A DNA stretch of 64,000 nucleotides from Paracyclopina nana (GCA_019096065.1 JAGUCH010000001.1:17174001-17238000), one strand, 5' to 3'; counted from the stretch's first letter, positions 24,422 to 32,894 are shown. Notes: generated by a model not told the origin, from the sequence alone. A program made the numbers and translations.

Positions 24422-25195
24422 AGCTATAAAAGTACGCTATGGAAGTGGCAAAAACACAATTTTTTAACCAGTCTGTAGTGAACTGCGTAGAGCTAATTGG
24501 GGATCAACCCTGAAATAAGGTTGTCTTCAAAATATTGAAGTCTCTGGTTTTCATATCAAGACAAAAGTATATGAGGAGATTTTTCAACCATCACCGAGAA
24601 ACTCGAGAGTAATTTATTAATGGAAGTTTTGACGGTCTCTAAATGTGTGTCAAATGCAGATCTTAAAGCCCAAGTGGTTAGATCTTGGAAAATATCCAAA
24701 ATATCGCTACTTCACCAAAAGTAAAACCTAGTAAAACCTGTCGGACATTCTGAAGGGTAAATAAAGAAGAAAATCTCTGACATTTTGCATTTTTCAGCTT
24801 GATTTTCGATCAAAAGTCAAACCGCGGTAAAAAGCCATGTCAAGTTGAAAAATTATAAATTGGAGTTAGGACAAACCGCTTGGGCTTCTCAGTTCTCTGT
24901 TGGCTTTTTTTGTTTTGTTGCTTTTTTTGGCGCCACAATTCAAGCGCCTGGTCTGTTGTTTTGATTCGGTCGTGCGAGCCAATAAAATTCCGCGTAACAT
25001 CAGAGAAGAGCCAATGAAAAGTCGTCAAATCGTCACGTGACGCGCGAGGCGTCTCAGCTTCTCAGCGAATCAAAACATTCGTTTCAGCGTCAGACCAAGC
25101 TTCGCCTCCATTTTGCCGCAACCGAAATTGGTAGTGAAGCCTCTTGAGAAAAGGCCGTTTTAAGACTTCAAGGAAGGCGTGTGACTCCACAAGAG
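24422..25195 (+). promoter_or_regulatory. upstream region and probable 5' UTR exon of the BTB gene
   Basis: AT-rich DNA to about 24980, then a more GC-rich stretch (CACGTGACGCGCGAGGCGTC) likely to be promoter and 5' UTR. A donor AAGAG|GTAAGTG at 25195/25196 followed by the acceptor CATAATTCACAG (exon from 25253) would define a 57-nt intron in the leader. No TATA box is obvious. Confidence 0.5.
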
Positions 25196-25264
25196 GTAAG
25201 TGTGTGCTGATTGAAAGGCCGAAGCAAGGTTGTCATAGTGCATAATTCACAGCTGTTAATCGCC

Positions 25265-26084
25265 ATGGGTGCGTCCGGCACCGACAACTTTTGCCTTCGG
25301 TGGAACGATTTCGCCGAGAACGTGAGCGGAGCCTTCAAGGATCTGAGGGCGGAGAATGACTTTTTCGACGTGACGTTGGCCTGCTCCGACTCTGGAGCGC
25401 GGACCCTGCAAGCCCACAAAGTGATTTTGTCCGCCTGCTCGAACTTTTTCAAGACCACCTTTCGCCAGCAGAGCATCAAGCACCCCAACCCCTACATCTA
25501 CCTGCGTGGGGTGAGCTACACCGATCTCCTGTCCATCCTGGACTTCATCTACAACGGCGAAGTCAACGTGGCCCAAGAGGACCTCAACTCGTTCCTCGCC
25601 GTCGCCGAGGAGCTGCAAATCAAAGGACTCACCAACCGAGACTCGTCCTCCAATGACAATCACACGACAACCTCAACGACCACCTCGTCGTCGTCCTCAG
25701 CCGTGGCAGCCTCAAACGCTTCATCTTCCGCGAGGAAATCCGGGGCCGGTGGCCGCCCACCCAAGCCTGTCATTGTCGATCATCCCCCACCCGTGAAAAA
25801 GGCCAGGCGGTCCAGCCCTGCGCCCACCCCGGCCTCCGTGGTGGCGGCCGCGGCCGCCGCTCCCAATGTTGTTGACATTGCCAAAGATGTTGTCAACATC
25901 AAAGATGACCCCGAGGCCATCGCCTCGACGTCGTCGGCTGTGAATCCGGACGAGGCGTCCTCGGCTGATTTTGGTGGAGATGACTACGACGAATCCTACG
26001 ATGGCTACTATGAGGATGACGGAGCTGACATTGGCGAAGGCGGAGAAGAAGGCGGAACTGACGGTGGCACTGACGGTACCAAAG
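25265..26084 (+). CDS. common exon of BTB transcription factor (TTK-type BTB, lola/broad-like), 273 aa
   Basis: Start ATG at 25265. The BTB/POZ domain covers about residues 7-122: NFCLRWNDF at its start, FFDVTLACSD, LQAHKVILSACSNFF, YIYLRGVSYTDLL, FIYNGEVNVAQEDLNSFLAV and ELQIKGLT. These are hallmarks of the TTK-type BTB subgroup (lola, broad, fruitless, tramtrack, mod(mdg4)). Residues about 126-273 are low complexity: Ser/Thr-rich, a PPPVKKARR basic patch (possible NLS), an Ala run, and an acidic Gly/Tyr-rich end. The exon stops at donor AAAG|GTAGGC with one base of overhang. All 25 downstream exons supply the two bases needed. BTB domains dimerise and recruit chromatin regulators; the alternative tails would set DNA specificity. 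Orthology to lola specifically is an inference, because several paralogues share this design. Confidence 0.9.
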
Positions 26085-26668
26085 GTAGGCATGCCCTTTT
26101 TATTACTCATAAGCTTTTGTTGGCGCCGCCACGGGTCACTTGTTCTGGATTGAGGCTGCCAAATCTCTTTCTCCTTTTTTTCGACGATTTTTTTTTGGGT
26201 GTTTGGTCATGTAGTATATTGCAGGCATGAAGCTTCAGAGAGAAGCCCTTGCTTCTCTCGGTCGATTGGCTGCTCTATATTGGATCGGTGGCTCTTAGCT
26301 TACATGTTTTGGTTGATCCAAAATAGGGCGGCCACTCGATTTGCTTACCGAAGTAACGAAGAAGGTTTGTATGATCCTCGGTTCAATATGGAGCAGCCTT
26401 TCGCCTTGATCTGTCTTACAAAAGTAACCTTCAATCTTGTTGTGCCTCTTGCAATCCAGAACAGGTCGGCCCTCTTTCCATCACTAATTCAACTATGTGC
26501 TCGTCGGCTAGGCTCTCTTGGTTGGTGACGTTGGCTAGGTTTTGTAGGCTCGGTCGCGTGTCTGGTGTCCGCATCCTGGAGACAAGTGTGGCAGTGTCGT
26601 CCCGTGCTGCCGGACTTGCCATGCAATTGGGTAGACTAAGGCTAATCCAAGGCTGCTTATATTTGCAG
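26085..26668 (+). other. first intron of the BTB gene; one doubtful short tail exon
   Basis: No zinc-finger exon is seen here. A good acceptor TATATTGCAG at 26224 would open a 24-residue in-frame tail (26225-26298, GMKLQREALASLGRL..., stop TAG) in the same phase as the others. It has no known domain, so it may be a decoy or an isoform without a DNA-binding part. Confidence 0.4.
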
Positions 26669-27009
26669 CTTTGGCAAGGTCGCGGTCGTCGCATCATGCT
26701 CTTAAAAAGAGGCGTAACGAGGATCGTTACGCCCACCTGATCAAGCTTCCGGACGGCAAGGTGCGCTGCTCGTTGTGCAACTCGATGTACTCGAGCAACG
26801 TGAGTGCGCGAGCTCACACGGTGCGCGTTCACGAGTTACCCGAGTTCTTCGAATGCTGCTTCTGCAAACGCATCTTCCGCACCAAGCTCAACTTCCGCTC
26901 GCATCTCAACTTGTCTCACGGTGTCAAGGGCTCCAATCTAGTCGCTTCGTACGGCCGTCTCGTGGACGAGTCTGAATTGCAGCAGTCCTCGTCGTCTCAG
27001 ATTGACTGA
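26669..27009 (+). CDS. BTB gene alternative 3' exon T1: two C2H2 fingers (113-aa tail)
   Basis: Acceptor ATATTTGCAG. The first codon completes GCT. A basic stretch (SRSSHHALKKRRNEDR) precedes finger 1 (CSLCNSMY...HTVRVH) and finger 2 (CCFCKRIF...HLNLSH). The tail after finger 2, GVKGSNLVASYGRL, is shared in form (KG-x-x-LV-x-x-YG) with T2-T5, marking one duplication subfamily. It ends with a Ser/Gln-rich stretch. Confidence 0.88.
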
Positions 27010-27057
27010 AAACCGCCTCTTCGTCGTTATCTTAGCTATAAAACACCCCACTTTTAG

Positions 27058-27356
27058 GGCTGACCAAGTTTGACCCCAGTATGGTGGCCGTGGGCGGAGA
27101 TGGGCGGGCTCAGTGTATAGTTTGCGGCTCGATGTACTCGAATCAGGGCGTGGCGAGGATGCACGTGATTCGCATGCACCTGGAGCCAGAGCTGTTCCAG
27201 TGCAACCTCTGCAATGCTGTCATAAGGCATAGGTTGGATTTCGCCAAGCACGTCAATAGGAGGCATGGCATCAAAGGCGCGAAAAACATTGTAACCAATT
27301 ATGCTCGGCCACTGGCAAACAACCCAATGATGACGACTTTGAAAAAAGCCAAGTGA
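27058..27356 (+). CDS. BTB gene alternative 3' exon T2: two C2H2 fingers (99-aa tail)
   Basis: Acceptor CACTTTTAG, 48 nt after the T1 stop. Fingers CIVCGSMY...HVIRMH and CNLCNAVI...HVNRRH are followed by GIKGAKNIVTNYARPL. This is the parent-like copy for the four decayed units that follow. The first AATAAA after its stop is at 27374-27379, which is inside the first decayed copy. Confidence 0.88.
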
Positions 27357-28533
27357 TGCTTAGATCCTGCTTCAATAAAATGCTTGTCATTCTGCTTGAT
27401 GGTCACTTTTTGTGCATAGTTCAAAGCTCGATGTAAATCAGGATGCATGTTATCCGGATGCACCTGGAGCAAGAGTTGCTGCTATACAGCCTCTGCTGAG
27501 CTGTCTTGAAGGAAATAAGTTGGATTTTGCAAAGCACATCAAAAAAAAGGCTGAGCTTCAAAGGTGGTAAAAACATAGCAACCAATTTTGCTCGACCACT
27601 GCTGACAAACCAATGACGATGAAAGCCAAATGAAAGCCATGTAGTCCTTCTATTCTGTCTGCTTCAATAAAAAGCTCGTCATGTTGCTTGATGGTCCCTT
27701 TTTGTGCATAGTTCAAAGCTCAATGTAAATCAGGATGCATGTTATCCAGATGCACCTGGAGCAAGAGTTGCTGGTTACACCCTCTGCTGAGCTGTCATGA
27801 AGGAAATACGTTGAATTTTGCAAAGCACATCAAAAAAAGGCTGAGCTTCAAAGATGGTAAAAACATAGCAACCAATTTTGCTCGACCACTGCTGACAAAC
27901 CAATGACTATGAAAGCCAAATGAAAAAGCCATGTGGTCATTGCGTTCTGTCTGGCTCAATAAAATGCTTGTCAGGCTGCTTGATGGTCACTTTTTGCACA
28001 TAGTTCAAAGCTCGATGTAAATCAGGATGCATGTTATCAAAATGCACCTGGAGCAAGTGTTGCTACTATACAGCCTCTGCTGAGCTGTCAAGAAGGAAAT
28101 AAGTTGGATTTCGCAAAGCACGTCAAAAAAAGGATGAGTTTCAAAGGTGGTAAAAACATAGCAACCAATTTTGCTCGACCACTGCAAACAAACCAAATGA
28201 CGATGAAAGCCAAATGAAAAAGCCATGTAGTCCTTGCGTTCTGTCTGGCTCAATAAAATGCTTGTCATGCTGCTCGATGGTCACTTTTTGTGCTTAGTTT
28301 AAAGCTCGATGTAAATCAGGATGCATGTTATCCGGATGCACCTGGAGCAGGAGCTGTTACATTACAAACTCTGCTAAGCTGTCATGAAGCATAAGTTGGA
28401 TTTCGCAATAAGAGGCTTGGCATCAAAGGCGCTAAAAAGATAGCAACCAATTAAGCTCGGCCACTGGCAAACAACTCGATGATGATGATGATGACGACGT
28501 CGCTGAACAAGGCCAAATGATCCGTACTTTCAG
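27357..28533 (+). pseudogene. four tandem decayed zinc-finger exon copies, ~292-bp period
   Basis: Four degenerate units follow T2, each with TTGATGGTCACTTTTTG, then ATGTAAATCAGGATGCATGT, TGCACCTGGAGCA, TTGGATTT and CAACCAATT, matching T2 and T3 in order. All are broken by stops and small indels. An AATAAA in each unit falls at 27374, 27666, 27958 and 28252, and the homologous one in intact T3 at 28542, so the spacing is 292, 292, 294 and 290 bp. In T3 those six bases are the coding Asn-Lys pair. The units are relics of the same exon array that no longer encode fingers. Confidence 0.85.
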
Positions 28534-28799
28534 ATAAATTCAATAAAACGCTCGTCGTGCTGCCCGACGGCCGCTTTTTGTGCTCCATTTGCAACTCGTC
28601 GTATTTGACCAAGGCGATTTTGCAGCGGCACTGGGAGATCCTCCACGGGCCCAAGGAGTACTACGAGTGCCGCCTCTGCAAGGCCGTCATCAAGTCCAAG
28701 GCCTACTTTAGAAAGCATATCAGCATGAAGCACTTTAAGGGCGGCCACGATCTCGTCAAGAACTATGGCATCCGCCTGCTCTACCACCGATCGACGTGA
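28534..28799 (+). CDS. BTB gene alternative 3' exon T3: two C2H2 fingers (88-aa tail)
   Basis: Acceptor GTACTTTCAG. The tail starts DKFNKTLVVLPDGRF; the Asn-Lys codons here are AATAAA (28542-28547). Fingers CSICNSSY...HWEILH and CRLCKAVI...HISMKH, then FKGGHDLVKNYG. Its second half is very close to T4 (SKAYFRKHIS identical). The stop is 19 nt before the T4 exon, so it has no private 3' UTR. Confidence 0.9.
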
Positions 28800-28818
28800 T
28801 GCCATTTGATCCTTTCAG

Positions 28819-29060
28819 GCCTGTATAGTAGGAGCAGCAGCAAGACGAGGGTGACGTGTCCGCTCTGCGGGCTGCACTACGCGAGCAGAAACACGCTCCG
28901 GTCGCACATGGAGACTTTGCACGGTCCGGAGGAGCTGTACAAGTGCCGGCTGTGCGAGGAGGTGATCAAGTCCAAGGCCTACTTTAGGAAGCACATTTCC
29001 ACTAAGCATTTCAAGGGCGGCTCCGACCTCGTCCACTGTTACGCGATCAAACTGACCTGA
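28819..29060 (+). CDS. BTB gene alternative 3' exon T4: two C2H2 fingers (80-aa tail)
   Basis: Acceptor GATCCTTTCAG. Fingers CPLCGLHY...HMETLH and CRLCEEVI...HISTKH, then FKGGSDLVHCYAIKL. The stop TGA overlaps a CTGAT branch-point-like sequence, and only 15 nt separate it from the T5 exon. Confidence 0.9.
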
Positions 29061-29075
29061 TGAATAACATTGCAG

Positions 29076-29329
29076 AGCATCTCTTTTTCGTGGCTGACGG
29101 GCGGGTCCGGTGTGTGACGTGCAACAAGCTGTTCAAATCGTCCATAACCGCCAAGCAACACGTGATGCTCCAGCACGAGCCGCAAACCGAGTGGTACGAG
29201 TGCTGCTTCTGCAAGCAAGTCGTCCGGGGAAGGCTCTACTTCAGGCAGCACATTGGCAAGCGGCACTTCAAGGGCGGGACCAATGTGGTCGAATCCTACG
29301 GCAAACTCGTGCGAGCTCCCAAACAATAA
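29076..29329 (+). CDS. BTB gene alternative 3' exon T5: two C2H2 fingers (84-aa tail)
   Basis: Acceptor AATAACATTGCAG. Fingers CVTCNKLF...HVMLQH and CCFCKQVV...HIGKRH, then FKGGTNVVESYGKL. The stop TAA (29327-29329) lies inside an AATAAA poly(A) signal (29325-29330), so the stop codon and the polyadenylation hexamer overlap. Confidence 0.9.
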
Positions 29330-29349
29330 AACTCCACTCGTTGTTGTAG

Positions 29350-29600
29350 GAAGTGGCGGCGACAATGATTCCGGAATCGCCTATGAGCCGGCCACCAACG
29401 GATTCAAGTGCCTCGAGTGCTCGAAAGCATTCATGCACGCGAGCACGGCCAGGCGCCACTTTAAGGACTTCCACCTCTACGGACCTCAGAGCATTCGGTG
29501 CGAGTTTTGCGAAAAGGTCTTCAGCCGGCTGCGATACATGAAAGAGCACCTCGCGAACGTCCACTACGGCAACCGCTGCCGGCCTCGGAGGCCCAATTGA
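29350..29600 (+). CDS. BTB gene alternative 3' exon T6: two C2H2 fingers (83-aa tail)
   Basis: Acceptor GTTGTTGTAG, 20 nt after the T5 stop. Fingers CLECSKAF...HFKDFH and CEFCEKVF...HLANVH, with a basic tail NRCRPRRPN. It starts a second subfamily (T6-T10, T12, T13) whose fingers are closer to canonical C2H2 and lack the KGG-LV-YG tail. Confidence 0.9.
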
Positions 29601-29642
29601 AATGGCATCGATGATTAAGCCACCACTGAAATATACTTGCAG

Positions 29643-29851
29643 ATGATCAGCAGCAGGATATTAAGTACGTTAGCGGAGTCGGCTTCAGGTGCGGCGTGTG
29701 CCGCAAGGTGTACATGCACCTGAGCACCGCGAAAAGACATTTAGTGGAGGCCCACACTGAGGCCGGGCAGAAGGCGTATCCCTGCCACTTGTGTGAAAAA
29801 CTATTCACCCGTGATCGCACGCTCAAACGGCACCTGACCAAGTGCCACTAG
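29643..29851 (+). CDS. BTB gene alternative 3' exon T7: two zinc fingers (69-aa tail)
   Basis: Acceptor ATATACTTGCAG. There is no internal ATG near the start, so the exon is visible only through the splice frame. Fingers CGVCRKVY...HLVEAH and CHLCEKLF...HLTKCH; the stop TAG follows at once after the last His. It is the second shortest intact tail. Confidence 0.88.
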
Positions 29852-29876
29852 ACTCACGTGTCTTCTATATCTTCAG

Positions 29877-30136
29877 CTTCAAGCGGCGTCGTCGTCGTTG
29901 GCAAGAGCTGCAGCTTTGCCGAGATCGACGTCAACCTGGCGAGGCTGAACAACGGGAGGATCAAGTGCCTGAGTTGCGGCAAGCTGTTCTCCTCGTTGGG
30001 CACCTCGCGCCGCCATTTCCGAGAGGTCCACCTCAACTTTGGCGGCGAGTGCCAGCGCTGCGGCCTCGCCTTCAAGCGCAAATACAAACTTGAGCGCCAC
30101 TCCGAACAATGTGCTGTTGACGACGGGCCCAAATAA
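29877..30136 (+). CDS. BTB gene alternative 3' exon T8: C2H2 plus C2HC finger (86-aa tail)
   Basis: Acceptor CTATATCTTCAG. Finger 1 is CLSCGKLF...HFREVH. Finger 2 is CQRCGLAF...HSEQC, with Cys as fourth ligand. The stop TAA (30134-30136) is embedded in AATAAA (30132-30137), a second case of stop and poly(A) signal overlap in the array. Confidence 0.9.
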
Positions 30137-30153
30137 AGCGTTTCATGCACTAG

Positions 30154-30401
30154 GTGGCCACCACTTCGTAAAACTGCCCAACGGCCGGGTGAGGTGCTCG
30201 CGGTGCGCCAAGTCCTACGCCCAGTCCGCCTCCGTCATTCGCCACTATAAAGAGATCCACTTGAGCGAGCCCGACTCCCGCTACGTGTGCCGACACTGCG
30301 GCCAGGTCAACAAGAGGGCCCGATACTTCAGGGAGCACCTCAAGAGGGCCCACGGCTACGATGGCAGCATGATGGATGCTGAAGGCATTCCTCATCTCTG
30401 A
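30154..30401 (+). CDS. BTB gene alternative 3' exon T9: two C2H2 fingers (82-aa tail)
   Basis: Acceptor TTTCATGCACTAG, 17 nt after the T8 stop, with almost no polypyrimidine tract. Fingers CSRCAKSY...HYKEIH and CRHCGQVN...HLKRAH. Gly-His-His and KLPNGRVR precede finger 1, echoing the PDGR motif of T1 and T3. Confidence 0.9.
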
Positions 30402-30415
30402 ATTGCATTTTCCAG

Positions 30416-30663
30416 GGGCGAGGGCTGGCGTCGTGATGCTCTTCGATGATGATGACCACGAGGTGCTCTTGCGCAACCACCAGCTTTGGTCGTGCGCGAG
30501 CTGCGGCAAAAGCTTCAGCCAAAAGCCCAGCCTGCGCAGGCACGAGCGGGAGGTGCATCGGAGGGCCGGATTGGCCTACCCCTGTGATAGCTGCGAGGCT
30601 CGTTTCGTCCGGAAAGAGCACTTGACGCGACACCGCTTGCGAGTGCACTCCATGATGCTCTGA
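30416..30663 (+). CDS. BTB gene alternative 3' exon T10: two C2H2 fingers (82-aa tail)
   Basis: Acceptor GCATTTTCCAG, 14 nt after the T9 stop. An acidic run (DDDDHE) precedes CASCGKSF...HEREVH and CDSCEARF...HRLRVH. Only 9 nt lie between its stop codon and the T11 exon, the tightest gap in the array. The stop TGA sits in CTGAT. Confidence 0.9.
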
Positions 30664-30672
30664 TCATTGTAG

Positions 30673-31154
30673 GCCTCCTCCGGATTCGCAACCACTTGTC
30701 CTCCGCTGAGGACGAGTTCACCAACATCATGTTGGAGCGGCACGCGGCGGGCAGGCTGCGGAGGGCGTTCACCCTCGACGAGTACACGGCCATCATTAGC
30801 CGCCTCGAGGCCGTGCGCGCCGGCCTCGAAAAGCCCAACTTCAACGACATCAAAATGCTCAAGATGTACTCGATTGCCACGTACCCGAACGGCGAAAAGT
30901 TCCTCGTGAAGCTGAGCAAGTCGGAGGCGGCCTCCGGCGGCGCCGGCCTCTCCGACGAGGACCTCCTCAGCGCCGAGCGGTTCATCCCCATCGAGAAGCT
31001 GTTCCCCTTCATCATCACCGCGCATCTGGAGACGAAGCATGGGAAGCGCGACACGCTGATGAAGCGCCTGCGCGAAATGAAGGTGGCGAACGCGGGCCGC
31101 GACACCGTCCTCCTGTTCCTCAGCCTCTGCGAGTCCTGTGCCAATGACCAATAA
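30673..31154 (+). CDS. BTB gene alternative 3' exon T11: integrase-type HHCC zinc-binding domain, no C2H2 finger (160-aa tail)
   Basis: Acceptor GATCATTGTAG, same phase as all the others. The tail has no C2H2 motif. An N-terminal helical part contains FTLDEYTAIISRLEAVRAG and IKMLKMYSIATYPNGEKFLV. Next comes an acidic/Gly linker, then ERFIPIEKLFPFI, AHLETKHGKRDTLMKRL and LLFLSLCESC. The last part gives H-x4-H-x29-C-x2-C, the zinc ligand pattern of integrase N-terminal (H2C2) domains. The LEVxH..H-GxRD...YLSLCExC style is that of KRBA2-like/transposon integrases as I recall them. No catalytic DDE core follows; the exon ends at TAA. Inference: a transposon integrase N-terminal domain co-opted as an alternative BTB tail. 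The composition (about 60% GC) matches its neighbours, so the capture is old. Confidence 0.8.
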
Positions 31155-31191
31155 TAACAACGTGTGTAAAGATAGTAGTATGCTGTTGCAG

Positions 31192-31424
31192 ATTTCGTGC
31201 GGGCCGTGGGCGTGAAGGGGCAGTGCTTGAGTTGTAGTAAGATATTCGCCACGCCCGGCTCCGCCCGGCGGCACGTGAAGCAGGTGCACCTGTCCGGATC
31301 CTCGCTGACCTCGCGGGTCTGCCTGCTTTGCGGCAAAACGTTCAAGCACGTCGAGACGCTGAAGGACCACCTTCGGAGGAGGCACAACGTGTACCAGAAC
31401 CAATACATGGACATGTATACCTAG
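31192..31424 (+). CDS. BTB gene alternative 3' exon T12: two C2H2 fingers (77-aa tail)
   Basis: Acceptor TGCTGTTGCAG. Fingers CLSCSKIF...HVKQVH and CLLCGKTF...HLRRRH, with a Tyr/Met-rich end (YQNQYMDMYT). T13 ends with a similar HLRRKH and YKDMYKS, so T12 and T13 are sister copies. Confidence 0.9.
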
Positions 31425-31447
31425 TATGTGATGCGATCTTGTTGCAG

Positions 31448-31695
31448 ATGAGTGCGAGGGCGGGATCGAAAAGCTCGAGGGCGGCGGTGGCCAGTGCAAC
31501 GTGTGCGGCCGCGTGTTCTCCGGACTGCGCAATGCCAAGAGGCACTTCTCCACCGTGCACCTGCAGGAGAACTCGCCCTGCCACTGCCCCGTCTGCAAAA
31601 AGCTGTTCATTCGCAAAGAGCTCATGAAGGATCACCTGCGGCGCAAGCACAAGATGTACAAGGACATGTACAAGTCGCTCTTCAACCACCGCTGA
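31448..31695 (+). CDS. BTB gene alternative 3' exon T13: two C2H2 fingers (82-aa tail)
   Basis: Acceptor TCTTGTTGCAG, 23 nt after the T12 stop. A Glu/Gly-rich lead precedes CNVCGRVF...HFSTVH and CPVCKKLF...HLRRKH. The stop TGA lies in CTGAT, 13 nt before the T14 exon. Confidence 0.9.
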
Positions 31696-31708
31696 TTTCT
31701 TTTCGTAG

Positions 31709-32148
31709 GCACGCGAAATCGTCGAAGCAGGCTGCTCTCTCCGGACTCCGCCGCGCTCATGCACAAGATCGACGGAGCGTGGACATGCCTCGCCTGCCAG
31801 CAGCAGTTCCGAGACAAGACCGACCTCCGGAGGCACGTCGAGTCCAAGCACCTGCCGAGGACCGTGGCTCCGGAGGACTTGGCCGTGCACATGGACAAGA
31901 TCGACGGGGCCTGGACGTGCCTCTCCTGCCAGCAGCAGTTCAGAGACAAGACCGACCTCCGGAGGCATGTCGAGTCCAAGCACCTGCCCACGACGGTGCG
32001 CTACAGGTGCAACCTATGCCCCTGGAGCGCCAAGACCACCTACGCGTTTCGAAAGCACCAGCTTATGCATGAGAAAATGTCCATGCGGTCAGAGCCGATT
32101 TCCGTGCCCATAAATCAGCAGCAGCTTCAAAATGACGATCTATACTGA
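31709..32148 (+). CDS. BTB gene alternative 3' exon T14: three C2H2 fingers with an internal 132-bp duplication (146-aa tail)
   Basis: Acceptor TTCTTTTCGTAG. Fingers 1 and 2 are almost identical (KIDGAWTCL, C-x2-C, QQQFRDKTDLRRHVESKHLP), 44 residues apart. Finger 3 is CNLCPWSA...HQLMH. The tail is Gln/Asp-rich (QQQLQNDDLY). It is the only exon with three fingers. Confidence 0.9.
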
Positions 32149-32259
32149 ACAATTGATTCTTTTACCCTCCTTGTGCGTGTTGGATAATAATGATAGGAAA
32201 ATATAGTTTTCTATATGCCAATGAAATGGAAAAAAAGAGGCTGACCCGGCCTTTCTTAG

Positions 32260-32522
32260 CTTCTTGTAGGCCGGTCTCGTATGACAACCGCCATGAGCTG
32301 TACCAGTACATCGACAAGCTGGCCTCGGGCGAAGTCTCCTGCGGCCTCTGCGGAAAGGTCTCCAAAGACAGGAGCAACATGCGCAGGCACCTGGTCCTCG
32401 TCCACTCCCAACCCACCAATGAACGCTGCTTAGCCTGCAACAAGGTGTTCACCTTCAGGCACTACTATCTCAGGCATTTGCGAGCTCCTGGCGAGTGTGT
32501 CACTCCCATGGATCACTTCTAA
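32260..32522 (+). CDS. BTB gene alternative 3' exon T15: C2H2 plus C2HC-like finger (87-aa tail)
   Basis: The acceptor CTTTCTTAG at 32259 gives the phase used by all other tails; the nearby TTGTAG at 32269 does not. Finger 1 CGLCGKVS...HLVLVH. Finger 2 CLACNKVF...HLRAPGEC, with Cys as last ligand and longer spacing. A Tyr-rich lead (HELYQYIDKL) precedes it. Confidence 0.85.
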
Positions 32523-32584
32523 CCAGCAAGGAAAAATCCAGTATTGTAATGACAGCATCACAAGCGTTTCAACCATGATTGCAG

Positions 32585-32832
32585 GAGGATCGGGGTCGAA
32601 ATTCTATCGCGAAATGTTCGATCGCGTGAGTGGCAAGCGAGTGTTCCAGTGCGAGCTTTGCCACATGTCCACCAACTTCGTCAACTCGATCCAACGGCAC
32701 TTGGTGCTCAAGCACACCCAGCCCACTGGGAAGCACGTGTGCAAGTTCTGCGGCAAGGTGTTCAACAACAAGTTCTACCTGATCAATCACACCTCCTCCA
32801 CCTGCTCGTGGTCAAAGCAACATGCTAAATGA
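32585..32832 (+). CDS. BTB gene alternative 3' exon T16: C2H2 plus C2HC finger (82-aa tail)
   Basis: Acceptor CATGATTGCAG. Fingers CELCHMST...HLVLKH and CKFCGKVF...HTSSTC. HLVL-x-H and the QPT linker are shared with T15, so the two are sisters. Confidence 0.9.
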
Positions 32833-32894
32833 TTTTTTTTCTCCGGATGCTCAATGGCTGCCTGAAATATTGAGAAGTATTGATGCTCTTGCAG

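Noticed and set aside
30515-31625. 300-350 aa minus-strand ORFs across the zinc-finger array
   Set aside because: Antisense of GC-rich exons T10-T13, which have few stop codons in the reverse frames. No domain visible.
32270-32522. Alternative start of exon T15 at the TTGTAG acceptor
   Set aside because: It gives the wrong phase relative to the common exon; the acceptor ten bases earlier (CTTTCTTAG) gives the phase shared by all other tails.
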